A stretch of DNA of 64,000 nucleotides from Flavobacteriaceae bacterium GF1 (GTDB taxonomy: Bacteria; Bacteroidota; Bacteroidia; Flavobacteriales; Flavobacteriaceae). Shown here one piece after another: positions 35,774 through 45,664 of this stretch (position 1 is its first letter; each line of letters opens with the position of its first letter). The notes below the pieces were generated by a model. That model saw only the letters and a list, made by a program, of their open reading frames with translations. It did not search any database and was not told where the DNA came from. A program made the translations under genes and the position numbers. The stretch lies in assembly GCA_009797885.1 (NCBI GenBank), contig WNKP01000001.1, forward strand, positions 124,001 through 188,000, in the 5' to 3' direction.

Positions 35774-36493
35774 ATGGCAAACACCTTATCCACTCCAGAA
35801 AAGTTTAAGCAGATCAGCACTGCCACAATCGCCACCTGCCTTTTTAAAAAAGGGTTACGCAATCAATGTATTCAAAATGTGCGTCCATTGACATCAAAAA
35901 AAATGGTTGGGGAGGCCTTTACGCTACGGTATATTCCCGCCAGGGAAGACCTTAATCCCATTGCGGTGTTCAAAGACCCTGAACATCCACAGCGGGTTGC
36001 CATTGAGCAATGCCCCAAAAATAGGGTACTGGTCATCGATAGTAGAAAAGACGCCCGAGCGGCTTCGGCAGGTTCCATTCTTATTACCCGACTGATGAAA
36101 AGGGGAGCAGCTGGTGTGGTAACCGATGGGGGGTTTCGGGATTCCGAGGAAATCGCAGCACTTGATTTCCCTTCCTATCACCAAAGGCCATCTGCTCCAA
36201 CAAATCTGACACTGCACCAGGCCATTGCAATCAATGAACCCATAGGCTGCGGTGATGTGGCCGTTTTTCCCAGGGACTACATTGTTGGTGATGCGGATGG
36301 TGTAGTGGTAATCCCGGCATCCATTGCAGATGAGGTAGCGGAGGAATGTCTGCACATGACCTTGTTTGAAGAATTTGTAATGGAAAAAATCAATCAAGGA
36401 CAATCAATCCTTGGTCTCTATCCCCCCACCGATCCACAAACTTTAAAGGCATTCGAGGCATGGGAAAAGAACAATACAACTAAAGTCCCCTAA
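35774..36493 (+). CDS. RraA-family aldolase-like protein
   Basis: From the ATG at 35774 the product has 239 residues and matches the RraA/HMG-aldolase fold throughout: GAAGVVTDGGFRDSEEI (111-127) and VFPRDYIVGDADGVVVIP. Arg122 and Asp123 correspond to the substrate and metal residues of HMG/CHA aldolases. The acidic residue expected 21 positions before the Arg (D-x20-R-D) is Ser101 here, so this is a variant subfamily. Upstream frame extension passes through the operator and is rejected. Function is unknown; a retro-aldol or decarboxylation step on a keto acid is plausible. First gene of a three-gene operon sharing the alginate operator. Confidence 0.75.
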   Translation: MANTLSTPEKFKQISTATIATCLFKKGLRNQCIQNVRPLTSKKMVGEAFTLRYIPAREDLNPIAVFKDPEHPQRVAIEQCPKNRVLVIDSRKDARAASAGSILITRLMKRGAAGVVTDGGFRDSEEIAALDFPSYHQRPSAPTNLTLHQAIAINEPIGCGDVAVFPRDYIVGDADGVVVIPASIADEVAEECLHMTLFEEFVMEKINQGQSILGLYPPTDPQTLKAFEAWEKNNTTKVP

Positions 36494-36512
36494 ATTTTAT
36501 GAAAGACACAGT

Positions 36513-37517
36513 ATGGCTAAAAAAGTAATCACATTTGGTGAGGTAATGATGCGTTTGTCCCCACCCGGCTATTCCAAATTTTCGCAGGCTACCTCTTTTG
36601 AACTGGTTTATGGAGGTGGAGAGGCAAACGTCGCCATTTCATTGGCCTATTTGGGTATTAAAGCGGCCCACGTAACACGTTTTCCGGATAATGCCCTGGG
36701 TAGGGCAGCCACCCAATTTTTACGTCAGCATTGGTTAAGCACCGAACACGTTTTTTACGGTGGGAATATGTTGGGCAAGTATTTTTTGGAAAAAGGTGCC
36801 GTACACAGGCCCAGTGAAGTGATTTATGAAAGGGAGGGTTCTTCCTTTTCCTTAATAGAACCGTCAATGGTCAATTGGGCACACGTACTCAAAGACGCCG
36901 ATTGGTTCCATTGGACGGGCATTACCCCAGCCATTTCGGAAGGGGCCAAAATGTGTTGCTTGGATGCCATTAAAACAGCAAACCGTATGGGAATACCTGT
37001 TTCGGGGGATATTAATTCCCGCAGTAACATGTGGAAATATGGGGAAACCATGCAAGAGGTCATGCCAGAGCTGGTACAAAACTGTGATATTGTGATTACC
37101 AGTCGCCGTGGTATCCATGACATGTTTGGGCTTGGTGAATCGGGGGGGAAATTTCGGAATTCCGCTAGGCTCCTTATGGAAACCTTTCCCAGAATTAAGA
37201 AAGTGGTTGGGAAAACCAGGAAATCCATAAGTGCTTCCCATCAACAAATACAGGGAAAAATGTGGAACGGTGAAGCGTATGTCAAGACTGAAATGCTTAA
37301 CATTACCCATGTCATTGATCGCGTTGGTACCGGGGATGCTTTTGCCTCAGGCCTGATCTACGGATTATTGCATTATGATGATGACATCCAAGCGTTGAAT
37401 TTTGCTTCGGCCGCTTGTGCCCTAAAGCATACCGTTCCCGGTGATGTAAATATGGTGTCTTTGGAAAATGTGGTAAGTTTAATGCATGGGGACACCTCCG
37501 GGGCAATAAAAAGATAA
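36513..37517 (+). CDS. KDG-kinase-like PfkB paralog lacking NxxE motif
   Basis: A 334-residue PfkB protein, clearly paralogous to the KDG kinase at 13728-14768. Residues matching KDG contacts are kept (Tyr90, Tyr105, Arg107, Arg170), as is catalytic Asp275 in RVGTGDAF. However, the segment equal to GNEEDAEKHF reads TSRRGIHDMF (196-205), so the NxxE metal motif is gone, and DLNYR has become DINSR. It may use another substrate or metal geometry, or be a regulatory non-catalytic sensor. It lies 19 bp after the RraA gene, in one operon with the BASS transporter. Confidence 0.85.
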   Translation: MAKKVITFGEVMMRLSPPGYSKFSQATSFELVYGGGEANVAISLAYLGIKAAHVTRFPDNALGRAATQFLRQHWLSTEHVFYGGNMLGKYFLEKGAVHRPSEVIYEREGSSFSLIEPSMVNWAHVLKDADWFHWTGITPAISEGAKMCCLDAIKTANRMGIPVSGDINSRSNMWKYGETMQEVMPELVQNCDIVITSRRGIHDMFGLGESGGKFRNSARLLMETFPRIKKVVGKTRKSISASHQQIQGKMWNGEAYVKTEMLNITHVIDRVGTGDAFASGLIYGLLHYDDDIQALNFASAACALKHTVPGDVNMVSLENVVSLMHGDTSGAIKR

Positions 37518-37568
37518 GCTTTAAAGCCAACTTGAAATACAAATAGTATCCAATCTTAACTATTAAAA

Positions 37569-38678
37569 ATGAACTTAATCGGAAAATGGGCAGCAATAGT
37601 GGGTGCATTTTTAGCACTTGGCATTCTACTGTTTTGGTATCTGGGAATGTATGATTATTTGGCACCGACCGTAATCACTTTTTTTTCCGCTTTGGCATTG
37701 GCCGTTAACGGAACTAAAAAGTTCAAGGGGTTCTCCTTCACCTTACTGATCTTCGCCGCCGTTGCAGCGGCCATGTTCTATCCCCAATTCTTTTTGGAAG
37801 TAGGTTCCTTTAAATTAAGTCGGTTGATTGTCCCCCTGCTCATTATCATCATGTTCGGCATGGGCACTTCCATGGGCGTTACTGATTTTGTGGGGGTAAT
37901 CAAAATGCCCAAGGGCGTAATCGTAGGCCTCATTGCCCAATTTACCCTTATGCCGTTTATCGGGTTTGGATTGGCAAGACTCTCAGGGCTCCCTCCGGAA
38001 ATTGCCGCAGGTATTATTCTTGTGGGTTGCTCTCCCGGTGGCCTGGCTTCCAACGTTATGGCCTATATTTCAGGGGCCAATTTGGCCCTTTCCCTGACCC
38101 TGACCGCGGTATCCACCTTATTGTCCCCCCTCCTAACCCCTTTTTTCATGAAACTTCTGGCAAACGAACTTGTTCCAATCGACTTTCTGGAAATGTTCTG
38201 GAGCATTATCAAAATTGTGATCCTTCCCATATTGGCCGGTCTTATATTCAATCACTTCGCCCACGGCAAGTTCAAATGGTTGGATAGGGCGATGCCAAAA
38301 ATCTCAATGGCAGCCATTGCGATTATTATTACCATTATTACCGCTTCTGGAAGGGATTCCCTTTTGTCCATTGGCATTATATTGATCATGGTCGTATTGG
38401 TCCATAATTTTTCCGGTTACCTCTTGGGTTATTATGGAAGCAAATTGGTTGGACTTGATGAGAGATCTTCCAGGACGGTGGCTTTTGAAGTCGGTATGCA
38501 AAACTCGGGGCTGGCTTCAGGTATTGCCCTGGAAATGGGGCGACTCGCCACCATGGGTTTGGCTCCGGCCGTTTTTGGTCCACTAATGAACATTTCCGGT
38601 TCATCGCTGGCCACTATTTGGCAGGGAAAGAATAAAAATGTTCCGGCCGAGGATACCCGGCAAGTTGAGTCCCTATGA
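37569..38678 (+). CDS. BASS-family (bile acid:sodium symporter-like) transporter
   Basis: A 369-residue inner-membrane protein with about ten membrane spans. The family marks GCSPGGLASNVMAY (about 149-162) and EVGMQNSGLASG (about 314-325), which form the sodium and substrate crossover, are intact. BASS proteins belong to the BART superfamily, as does the KDG permease KdgT, and some move keto acids such as pyruvate. Given the operon with an RraA-like protein and a KDG-kinase paralog, a keto-deoxy acid substrate is inferred. The N-terminus holds two extra spans before the core. Confidence 0.85.
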   Translation: MNLIGKWAAIVGAFLALGILLFWYLGMYDYLAPTVITFFSALALAVNGTKKFKGFSFTLLIFAAVAAAMFYPQFFLEVGSFKLSRLIVPLLIIIMFGMGTSMGVTDFVGVIKMPKGVIVGLIAQFTLMPFIGFGLARLSGLPPEIAAGIILVGCSPGGLASNVMAYISGANLALSLTLTAVSTLLSPLLTPFFMKLLANELVPIDFLEMFWSIIKIVILPILAGLIFNHFAHGKFKWLDRAMPKISMAAIAIIITIITASGRDSLLSIGIILIMVVLVHNFSGYLLGYYGSKLVGLDERSSRTVAFEVGMQNSGLASGIALEMGRLATMGLAPAVFGPLMNISGSSLATIWQGKNKNVPAEDTRQVESL

Positions 38679-38726
38679 AACCGCCCTTTTTTTTCAATGA
38701 TTCATTGCCGTATCCGGTCGCATTGG

Positions 38727-41700
38727 CTACATTCCAGCTTCCTTTTTTATGGTATCAAAAAGCAGTGCCAATTCGTTATAACGATCGGTAGCATCCTTTC
38801 CCAAAACCTGATCTGCTTGGCTTATCATATTATACAAATAGGAAATTTGGGCTGCTAACATGGGTTGTGGATAGGCACCCTCATTGTTTTTCAATTTCGT
38901 TAAGACGGCATCAATCTGATCCAAACGCTTTTTTTGACCTTCTTTTTTCTTTAAGGATTTATGTTCCTTTTCCAACGCTTCCTGTAGCTTTCGAGCTTTG
39001 GACAACAAATCCATTACTTGAATTTGCATGGCCAATTGTTTTTCAATCGTTGCCTGGGATATCCCTTCTTCCTCAACACGTGGATCCATAACAATATCGA
39101 AAGATTGCTGCAACTTTTGTCCATCCACACTTAGGGTTACCGTATATTTCCCTGGAGGTACCATTGGTCCATTCTTGTACCGTTTTTCCCCCTCTTTGTG
39201 CCAGGCCCCTTTCTGGCGCAAATCCCAGGCAAAACGGTTAAGCCCCTTTTTATTTTCCAATTTTTTGGTAACGTAACGGAAGGTTTGGCTTAGATTCATG
39301 TCTTCCACTTCCTCCACTTTAGGTTTTAAGGAGGTACTATCACTGAAAATAGTGACCACCGATTCGTTTTTTGAGTTTAGGATTTCCAACTTCAGCCCTT
39401 CTTTTGACTTTTTGGGCAAATAGTAATCCACATATACGCTGGTTCTGGGGTATTTGGGAAATGCCCCGTTATCCCTGATCTTGGGATAGCGATACCGAAT
39501 GGTCCTATCCGGTTGAAACAAATGGGGTTCATCTTCCAAATTCACAAAAGCATCCTGTCGTAAGGAAGTAATATTGTCCAAAATCCAAAAACCCCGTCCC
39601 ATGGTACTGATAATTAAATCGCCACGAAATATTTTAAGATCGGTTATTGGGGTAACCGGAAGATTCTGCTGAAAGGATTTCCATGAAAGGCCATCATCAA
39701 AGGAAACGAACATTCCAAATTCCGTTCCGGCATACAAAAGGCCTTTTTTTATGGGATCTTCCCGCAATACCCTTGCATTATGATCTGCCGGTATTCCATT
39801 CGATTCCGTACTCAACAACGTCCAACTACGGCCATAATCCTCGGTCTTATAAAAATAAGGTGTTCCATCCCCCAACAAATGCCTGTCCACCGCAATATAG
39901 GCCGTGGCCATATCATGCTGGGACGGCTCCACGGATTCCACCCTACCGCCTTTGGGCAGTTTTTTAGGGGTTACGTTTTCCCAGGTCTTGCCGCCATCTT
40001 TTGTGACCGAGACCACGCCATCATTGGATCCCGTCCATATCAGTCCCTCCTTTAACTTGGATTCGCGAATGGAATACAAGGTGCTGTAATATTCCTCACC
40101 CGTGATATCACGGGTAATCGGGCTTCCAGAAATAACCTGTTTGTCCGCTTCAAAAGCAGTCAAGTCCGGGGAAATGGTTTCCCATTCCACACCATCGGAG
40201 TCTGTTCTATGCAGGTATTGCGAGCCATGATAGACCACATCCGGATTATGGGGGGAGACATGAACAGGAGCTACACGTTGAAAACGGTATTTGAGGTCCT
40301 TAGGGTTATGCCCGTAAATATTTGAGGCACCTACATAATAACTTTTTTCGACACCCGTAAGCTTGTTGAACACTCCGAATCTACCCTTGCAATTGGCATA
40401 AACGGTGTTGTGATCACCGGGTTTTGGAACCGCTGGTCCCGTCTCACAACCCCCGGTATTGATAATCCAACCCCTACCCGGATCCTGAATGGCATAGGGA
40501 GGAAAACTTGGTACCGCAATGGTGGAATAATTGTCTTGCTGACCCGCATATAGCCAATAGGGATACTGATCATCAACTTCGACCTGGTATAACTCCGCGG
40601 TAGGTTGATTGAATTGTGTTGACCAGGTCTTACCCCCATTGAAACTAACATTTGCCCCGCCATCATTCGCCTGAATCAACAATTCGGGGTCATTGGGGTT
40701 AATCCAAATATCATGGTTGTCACCATGGGGAACACGCATCCGCTTCCACGTTTTTCCCCCGTCGACAGATTTTATAAGTGGATTCGCATTGGAGTAGATG
40801 ATATTTGGATTGGTGGGATGCAACTCAATGTTGGTATAATAAAAAGGACGATTCACCAATCTTATGTCATCCGATACCTGCACGAACGATTCCCCCTGAT
40901 CCACGGATTTATATAACCCCCTTTCCTTTTCCGGGGCCTCTATAACCGCATATACAATACTCGAGTTAACCGGGGATACCGCCAAATCAATTTTTCCAAT
41001 GGTTCCTTTGGGGAGGCCCTTTTCAAGTTTTATCCAATCCTTGCCACCATTAACGGATTTATAGATACCTCCCTCTTCCTTGGTACCACCAGAGATAATG
41101 GTCCATGGTTTTCTTTCGGCTTTCCAAGCGGCGGCATATACGATATTGGGATTACCAGGGAGCAATTCCAAATCTGAAAATCCTACTTTTTCCGATATGA
41201 ACAGTACTTTTTCCCAATTTTTTCCTCCGTCCACCGTCTTGTATATCCCCCTTTCCTGATTGGCCTTAAATGCATTGCCTATCGCGGCCACCCAAACGAT
41301 ATTGTGGTTTGTTGGGTCAATTTCAACCGCCCCGATCTGACCTACTTTTTCAAGGCCAATGGCGTTCCAGGTTTTACCACCGTCAATGGATTTGTACATT
41401 CCTTTTCCACTGATGACATTACTGCGAAGGCCATCCGAGCCCGTCCCCACATAAACAATATTGGGGTCATTGGTCGCCACTTGAATGGCACCGATGGAGG
41501 GTGTGCTGAAAAAGCCATCCGACACATTGGTCCAGGAAGTCCCATAGTCTTCGGATTTCCAAACACCACCACCAGAGGCACCAAGATAAAAGGTGCCCGG
41601 CACCATGGCAGTACCTGTGATCGTAGTTACACGCCCGCCCCTTTCTGGGCCCACCGTACGATATTGCAAAGCTTCAAAATCCTGGGAAATCAAAGTTGTA

Positions 41701-41753
41701 CTTAACAGCAAAAACAAGCAAAAAAAGGGTTTGGAATACAGTCGAAGTTCCAT
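38727..41753 (-). CDS. VPS10/sortilin-type beta-propeller exported protein
   Basis: A 1008-residue exported protein (signal LFLLLSTTLISQ). It contains many BNR/sortilin-like repeats with the GGxTW core (GGVWKSEDYGTSW, SIDGGKTW, TVDGGKNW, SVNGGKDW, SVDGGKTWKRM), making beta-propellers over about residues 25-720, then a beta domain and a C-terminal helical region with a heptad pattern (about 900-1000). Such proteins are annotated as VPS10 or glycosyl-hydrolase-like, but no hydrolase residues can be assigned. Function unknown; periplasmic or surface location. It is not part of the alginate regulon as far as I can see. Confidence 0.8.
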   Translation of the reverse strand: MELRLYSKPFFCLFLLLSTTLISQDFEALQYRTVGPERGGRVTTITGTAMVPGTFYLGASGGGVWKSEDYGTSWTNVSDGFFSTPSIGAIQVATNDPNIVYVGTGSDGLRSNVISGKGMYKSIDGGKTWNAIGLEKVGQIGAVEIDPTNHNIVWVAAIGNAFKANQERGIYKTVDGGKNWEKVLFISEKVGFSDLELLPGNPNIVYAAAWKAERKPWTIISGGTKEEGGIYKSVNGGKDWIKLEKGLPKGTIGKIDLAVSPVNSSIVYAVIEAPEKERGLYKSVDQGESFVQVSDDIRLVNRPFYYTNIELHPTNPNIIYSNANPLIKSVDGGKTWKRMRVPHGDNHDIWINPNDPELLIQANDGGANVSFNGGKTWSTQFNQPTAELYQVEVDDQYPYWLYAGQQDNYSTIAVPSFPPYAIQDPGRGWIINTGGCETGPAVPKPGDHNTVYANCKGRFGVFNKLTGVEKSYYVGASNIYGHNPKDLKYRFQRVAPVHVSPHNPDVVYHGSQYLHRTDSDGVEWETISPDLTAFEADKQVISGSPITRDITGEEYYSTLYSIRESKLKEGLIWTGSNDGVVSVTKDGGKTWENVTPKKLPKGGRVESVEPSQHDMATAYIAVDRHLLGDGTPYFYKTEDYGRSWTLLSTESNGIPADHNARVLREDPIKKGLLYAGTEFGMFVSFDDGLSWKSFQQNLPVTPITDLKIFRGDLIISTMGRGFWILDNITSLRQDAFVNLEDEPHLFQPDRTIRYRYPKIRDNGAFPKYPRTSVYVDYYLPKKSKEGLKLEILNSKNESVVTIFSDSTSLKPKVEEVEDMNLSQTFRYVTKKLENKKGLNRFAWDLRQKGAWHKEGEKRYKNGPMVPPGKYTVTLSVDGQKLQQSFDIVMDPRVEEEGISQATIEKQLAMQIQVMDLLSKARKLQEALEKEHKSLKKKEGQKKRLDQIDAVLTKLKNNEGAYPQPMLAAQISYLYNMISQADQVLGKDATDRYNELALLFDTIKKEAGM

Positions 41754-41856
41754 GTGGTCTATGAATTGGTTACTTCGTAAAGTTAACGACTAATGAAATA
41801 ATGAACCCATTTACAAGGAAGAATACTTCGATCAATAGGCTTGATTGTTCAATACA

Positions 41857-42696
41857 TCATTGAATCATCCCCAAATTAATGACCTCTTGTTGGGTCAAAT
41901 AGCGCCAATGGCCCCTGGGGAGGTCTTTTTTGGTGAGTCCAGCAAAAACAACACGGTCCAGTTTGGAAACTTCATAGCCCAAATGCTCAAAAATGCGACG
42001 GACAATACGGTTCTTACCCGAATGGATTTCAATTCCGACCTCCTTTTTACTGGCACCGGAGACATAGTCCACCTCATCGACTTCAATCTTGCCATCTTCA
42101 AGCTCCAATCCTTCCCTGATTTTTCTAAGGTCGGCAATAGTCACGTTTTTTTCCAAAAAGACATGGTAGATCTTGCGGACACCATGTCTGGGATGAGTCA
42201 GTTTTTTGGCGAGATCACCATCGTTGGTAAACAATAAAAGTCCGGTGGTATTGCGGTCCAAACGGCCTACGGGATACAAACGATTATTGGAAGCACTGCT
42301 GACCAGTTCCATTACCGTTCGCCTACCTCGTTCATCCCGGGTAGTGGTAATAAAGTTCTTGGGTTTATTGAGTAGCACATATTCCTTTTTCTCCGGATTG
42401 AGCTTTCTCCCGTCAAAACGGACATCATCCGTCTTTTTGACCTTATAACCCATTTCGGTGACCACCTTCCCATTTACGGTCACATTTCCTGCGGCAATTA
42501 GGGTATCCGCTTCCCTTCGCGAACAAATGCCCGCATTGGCGATATACTTGTTCAAACGGATCAAATCCGGATTTGAAGGTCTGTCCTGTCTCGAATTTCG
42601 TTTTTCCGAAGGTCTTTTGGAAAAGCTTTTTCGTGGATTGCCACCGCTTTTGCGGTCATTTGAGTTACGATTGCGTTCGTTGCCTGATTTCGCCAT
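41857..42696 (-). CDS. rluB: 23S rRNA pseudouridine synthase, RluB/RsuA family
   Basis: A 279-residue enzyme with a basic, low-complexity N-terminal tail (1-45, rich in Arg, Asn, Ser), an S4 RNA-binding domain (about 46-105, RLNKYIANAGICSRREAD) and a pseudouridine synthase domain with catalytic Asp147 in GRLDRNTTGLL. The closing motif KNRIVRRIFEHLGYEV is typical. It modifies rRNA; RluB (23S) rather than RsuA (16S) is the usual call for flavobacterial members. It lies head-to-head with the S9 peptidase gene. Confidence 0.9.
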   Translation of the reverse strand: MAKSGNERNRNSNDRKSGGNPRKSFSKRPSEKRNSRQDRPSNPDLIRLNKYIANAGICSRREADTLIAAGNVTVNGKVVTEMGYKVKKTDDVRFDGRKLNPEKKEYVLLNKPKNFITTTRDERGRRTVMELVSSASNNRLYPVGRLDRNTTGLLLFTNDGDLAKKLTHPRHGVRKIYHVFLEKNVTIADLRKIREGLELEDGKIEVDEVDYVSGASKKEVGIEIHSGKNRIVRRIFEHLGYEVSKLDRVVFAGLTKKDLPRGHWRYLTQQEVINLGMIQ

Positions 42697-42862
42697 CAGT
42701 CCAAAAATTTTGGCAAATGTAGGTAATCCAAATGGATAAGTTGCCTTTTTAAACGGTTATCAGTGCCTTTGACCCCACTTCAGGATTAAAGGTTCTTATG
42801 CGTCGGGAATCCACCTAAAATGTTGGTTATGTTCTATATTTATGGGACTAATCAAATTCAAT

Positions 42863-45664
42863 ATGCTCAAAAGAATTTCCTTACTCCTAATGGTTTTCGT
42901 CCAGACCCTTTTCCATGCCCAGAAAAAAACGTTGGACCATAACGATTACAAGCTTTGGAACACCATAAAAGATGAAGCCATAGCACCGGATGGTTCCCAT
43001 ACCCTTTACAGTTTGGAAAGGGGGGAAAAGGATCATTTTTTTAAGGTTCAAGATGCCAAGGGCAACTTTATCCTGGAATATGACCGTGGACAAAAAGGTC
43101 AATTTATGTACGATTCCAAGTATGCCGTTTTTACCATCAAAGCCTGGAAGGACAGTGTCATGGCCATGAAAAAAAGAAAGGTCAAAAAAGACAAATTGCC
43201 CAAGGACTCCTTGGGGATTTTCAACCTAAAGACCAAAAGTCTGGTTAAAATTGGACCTCTAAAATCCTATAAAATCCCTGATAAATGGTCAGGAACCGTG
43301 GCCTATCAATTAGAGGATATTAAAAAAGGGAAAAAGGAAGAAGGGAAGGATTCCCTCACCGAACCCAAAAAAAAGAAGGATAAGCCCAAAAAAGTGGGCA
43401 AAAAAAATGGATATCATTTGGTGGTCCTAAACCTGGAAACCCAGCAAAAGGACACCGTGAAATTTGTGACGGACTACCTATTTGCAAAAAAGGGGAAATG
43501 GTTGGCGTACGCTTCCACAGGAGCAACAAAAGATAGCGATGCCGGTGTTTTTGTGCGTAATCTGGAAAGTGGGGAAACCTTAGCATTGCATCAGTCCCCC
43601 AAGGCCAAGTACTTTAAGCTGGGATTCAGCGAATCCGGAAAGAACCTTGGATTTATTGTTGATGCGGATACCACAAAAGTTCAAGTGAGACCAAACGAGT
43701 TATACCTATGGCAAGAAGGGGACCAAGCGGCCCAAAAGTTAATGGACAATACCAAAACACCCAGTAGCTATGTAGTTTCCAAATATGGAAAGGTGCACTT
43801 TTCCGAGGACGAATCCAAACTGTATTTTGGATTGGCAAGACCGCCCATAGAAAAAGACACTTCTTTACTGGATGAGGAAATAGTGAATGTAGAAGTATGG
43901 ACCTATGATGAGCCCAAGTTATATACCGTTCAGGAATTACAACTAAAAAATGACTCCATACGATCCTTTGTCACGGCTTTTGATTTAAACACCAAAAAAA
44001 TGGTTCGCATTGCGGACAAAACCCATATGGACACCGAACTTGGGGATAAGGGCAATGCCAATATGGCCCTGGTGCGCACCAGCATGCCCTATGATTTGGC
44101 AAGTCAGTGGACGGCCAGACGTTATTATGACTACAAAGTGGTAAATACCGTCACCGGGGAAACTCAACAGGAATTCAAAAAAGTACCCCGAATGGAGTTG
44201 AGCCCCAAAGCCAATTATGGCTATGGGTATAGCCGTGTGGACAGCACTTGGTTCACCTACAACCTGAGTTCTGGAAAACATACGCTTTTGACCAAGGACC
44301 AGGTTTTCTACAGTGAGGAAAACGATTATCCCAATTACCCCTTTCCCTATGGCATGGCCGGTTGGACAAAAGAGGACAAGCACCTTTTGGTCTATGACCG
44401 TTATGACATTTGGAAAATTCACCCAGAAACAGGTGCAAAAGTAAAATTGACCAACGGTAGAACTTCCAAAACGGTCTATCGCTATTTGGATCTGGATGAG
44501 GAAGAGGAGGCGATTGATTTTACCCAACCTTTATTGTTAAGCACCTTTAATGAGTTGACCAAGGATGGAGGTTATGCCACTTACAATCCAAAAGCAAATC
44601 GGGTCACTCCTTTGATTTCAGGCCCTTACAGTTATTCCGAACCCCAAAAGGCCCTGTTGGCCAATAGGTTGATTTTTACAAGGCAGTCCTTTGGGGAATT
44701 CCCGGATTTACGGATTTCCGACCTGAATTTTAAAAAGCCCATCAAGCTCAGCAATGCCAATCCACAACAAAAGGACTATAATTGGGGCACTATTGAACTT
44801 ATGGATTGGATTTCCCTGGACGGTAAAAAATTACAGGGGTTGTTGGTAAAACCGGAAGATTTTGACCCTGCCAAGAAGTATCCCCTCCTTGTCAATTTTT
44901 ACGAGAAGAGTTCGGATAGGATCCACAGGCACAGACATCCCAGGGCCGAACGCTCCAGCCTCAACTATAGCTTTTATACGAGCAGGGGATATGTAATATT
45001 CAATCCAGATGTGGAATACCGGGTAGGTTATCCTGGGGAAAGCGCCTATAATTGTGTTATCCCTGGAGTGACCTCATTGGTTGAAAAAGGATTTGTTGAC
45101 AAGGACAATATTGGTGTTCAGGGCCATAGCTGGGGTGGGTACCAAATTGCCTATTTGGTGACCAAAACCGATATTTTTAAGGCCGCTGAATCCGGTGCCC
45201 CAGTACCCAATATGATTAGTGCATATGGAGGGATCCGCTGGTGGACGGGACTGAGCAGACAATTTCAATATGAGCATACCCAAAGCAGGATAGGTGGTAC
45301 CCCATGGGAATATCCATCGCGTTACATTGAAAACTCCCCCATATTCAATGTGGACAAAATCAATACCCCTTTACTCATTATGCACAATGATGCCGATGGT
45401 CATGTGCCGTGGTACCAAGGAATCGAATTTTTTGTGAGTTTACGACGTTTGGGGAAACCGTCCTGGTTCCTGAATTACAATGGGGAACCACATTGGCCCT
45501 TGAAACTACAGAACCGTACGGATTTTAGTATTCGCATGGCACAGTTCTTTGACCATTACTTAAAAGGGGAGGGCAAGCCTTCCTGGATGGAACGGGGAGT
45601 GCCTCCATTGGAAAAGGGGATACAACAGGGATACGAGCTTTTGGGGGATACGGACAAGGACTAA
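42863..45664 (+). CDS. S9-family prolyl oligopeptidase-type peptidase, exported
   Basis: From the ATG at 42863 the product is 933 residues with a signal peptide (MLKRISLLLMVFVQTLFHAQ). A beta-propeller region (about 25-600) containing a Lys-rich insert (EPKKKKDKPKKVGKKN) precedes the alpha/beta-hydrolase peptidase domain. The triad is visible: Ser756 in GHSWGG, Asp in HNDADGHVPW and His in GEPHWPL. Such enzymes cleave peptides after proline or act as dipeptidyl or acylaminoacyl peptidases; the exact type cannot be told. Probably periplasmic. Its stop overlaps that of the convergent nitrilase gene. Confidence 0.9.
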   Translation: MLKRISLLLMVFVQTLFHAQKKTLDHNDYKLWNTIKDEAIAPDGSHTLYSLERGEKDHFFKVQDAKGNFILEYDRGQKGQFMYDSKYAVFTIKAWKDSVMAMKKRKVKKDKLPKDSLGIFNLKTKSLVKIGPLKSYKIPDKWSGTVAYQLEDIKKGKKEEGKDSLTEPKKKKDKPKKVGKKNGYHLVVLNLETQQKDTVKFVTDYLFAKKGKWLAYASTGATKDSDAGVFVRNLESGETLALHQSPKAKYFKLGFSESGKNLGFIVDADTTKVQVRPNELYLWQEGDQAAQKLMDNTKTPSSYVVSKYGKVHFSEDESKLYFGLARPPIEKDTSLLDEEIVNVEVWTYDEPKLYTVQELQLKNDSIRSFVTAFDLNTKKMVRIADKTHMDTELGDKGNANMALVRTSMPYDLASQWTARRYYDYKVVNTVTGETQQEFKKVPRMELSPKANYGYGYSRVDSTWFTYNLSSGKHTLLTKDQVFYSEENDYPNYPFPYGMAGWTKEDKHLLVYDRYDIWKIHPETGAKVKLTNGRTSKTVYRYLDLDEEEEAIDFTQPLLLSTFNELTKDGGYATYNPKANRVTPLISGPYSYSEPQKALLANRLIFTRQSFGEFPDLRISDLNFKKPIKLSNANPQQKDYNWGTIELMDWISLDGKKLQGLLVKPEDFDPAKKYPLLVNFYEKSSDRIHRHRHPRAERSSLNYSFYTSRGYVIFNPDVEYRVGYPGESAYNCVIPGVTSLVEKGFVDKDNIGVQGHSWGGYQIAYLVTKTDIFKAAESGAPVPNMISAYGGIRWWTGLSRQFQYEHTQSRIGGTPWEYPSRYIENSPIFNVDKINTPLLIMHNDADGHVPWYQGIEFFVSLRRLGKPSWFLNYNGEPHWPLKLQNRTDFSIRMAQFFDHYLKGEGKPSWMERGVPPLEKGIQQGYELLGDTDKD

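Noticed and set aside
45661-45664. Tail-to-tail overlap of the S9 peptidase and nitrilase stop codons.
   Set aside because: Such short convergent overlaps are common in compact genomes and need no special explanation.
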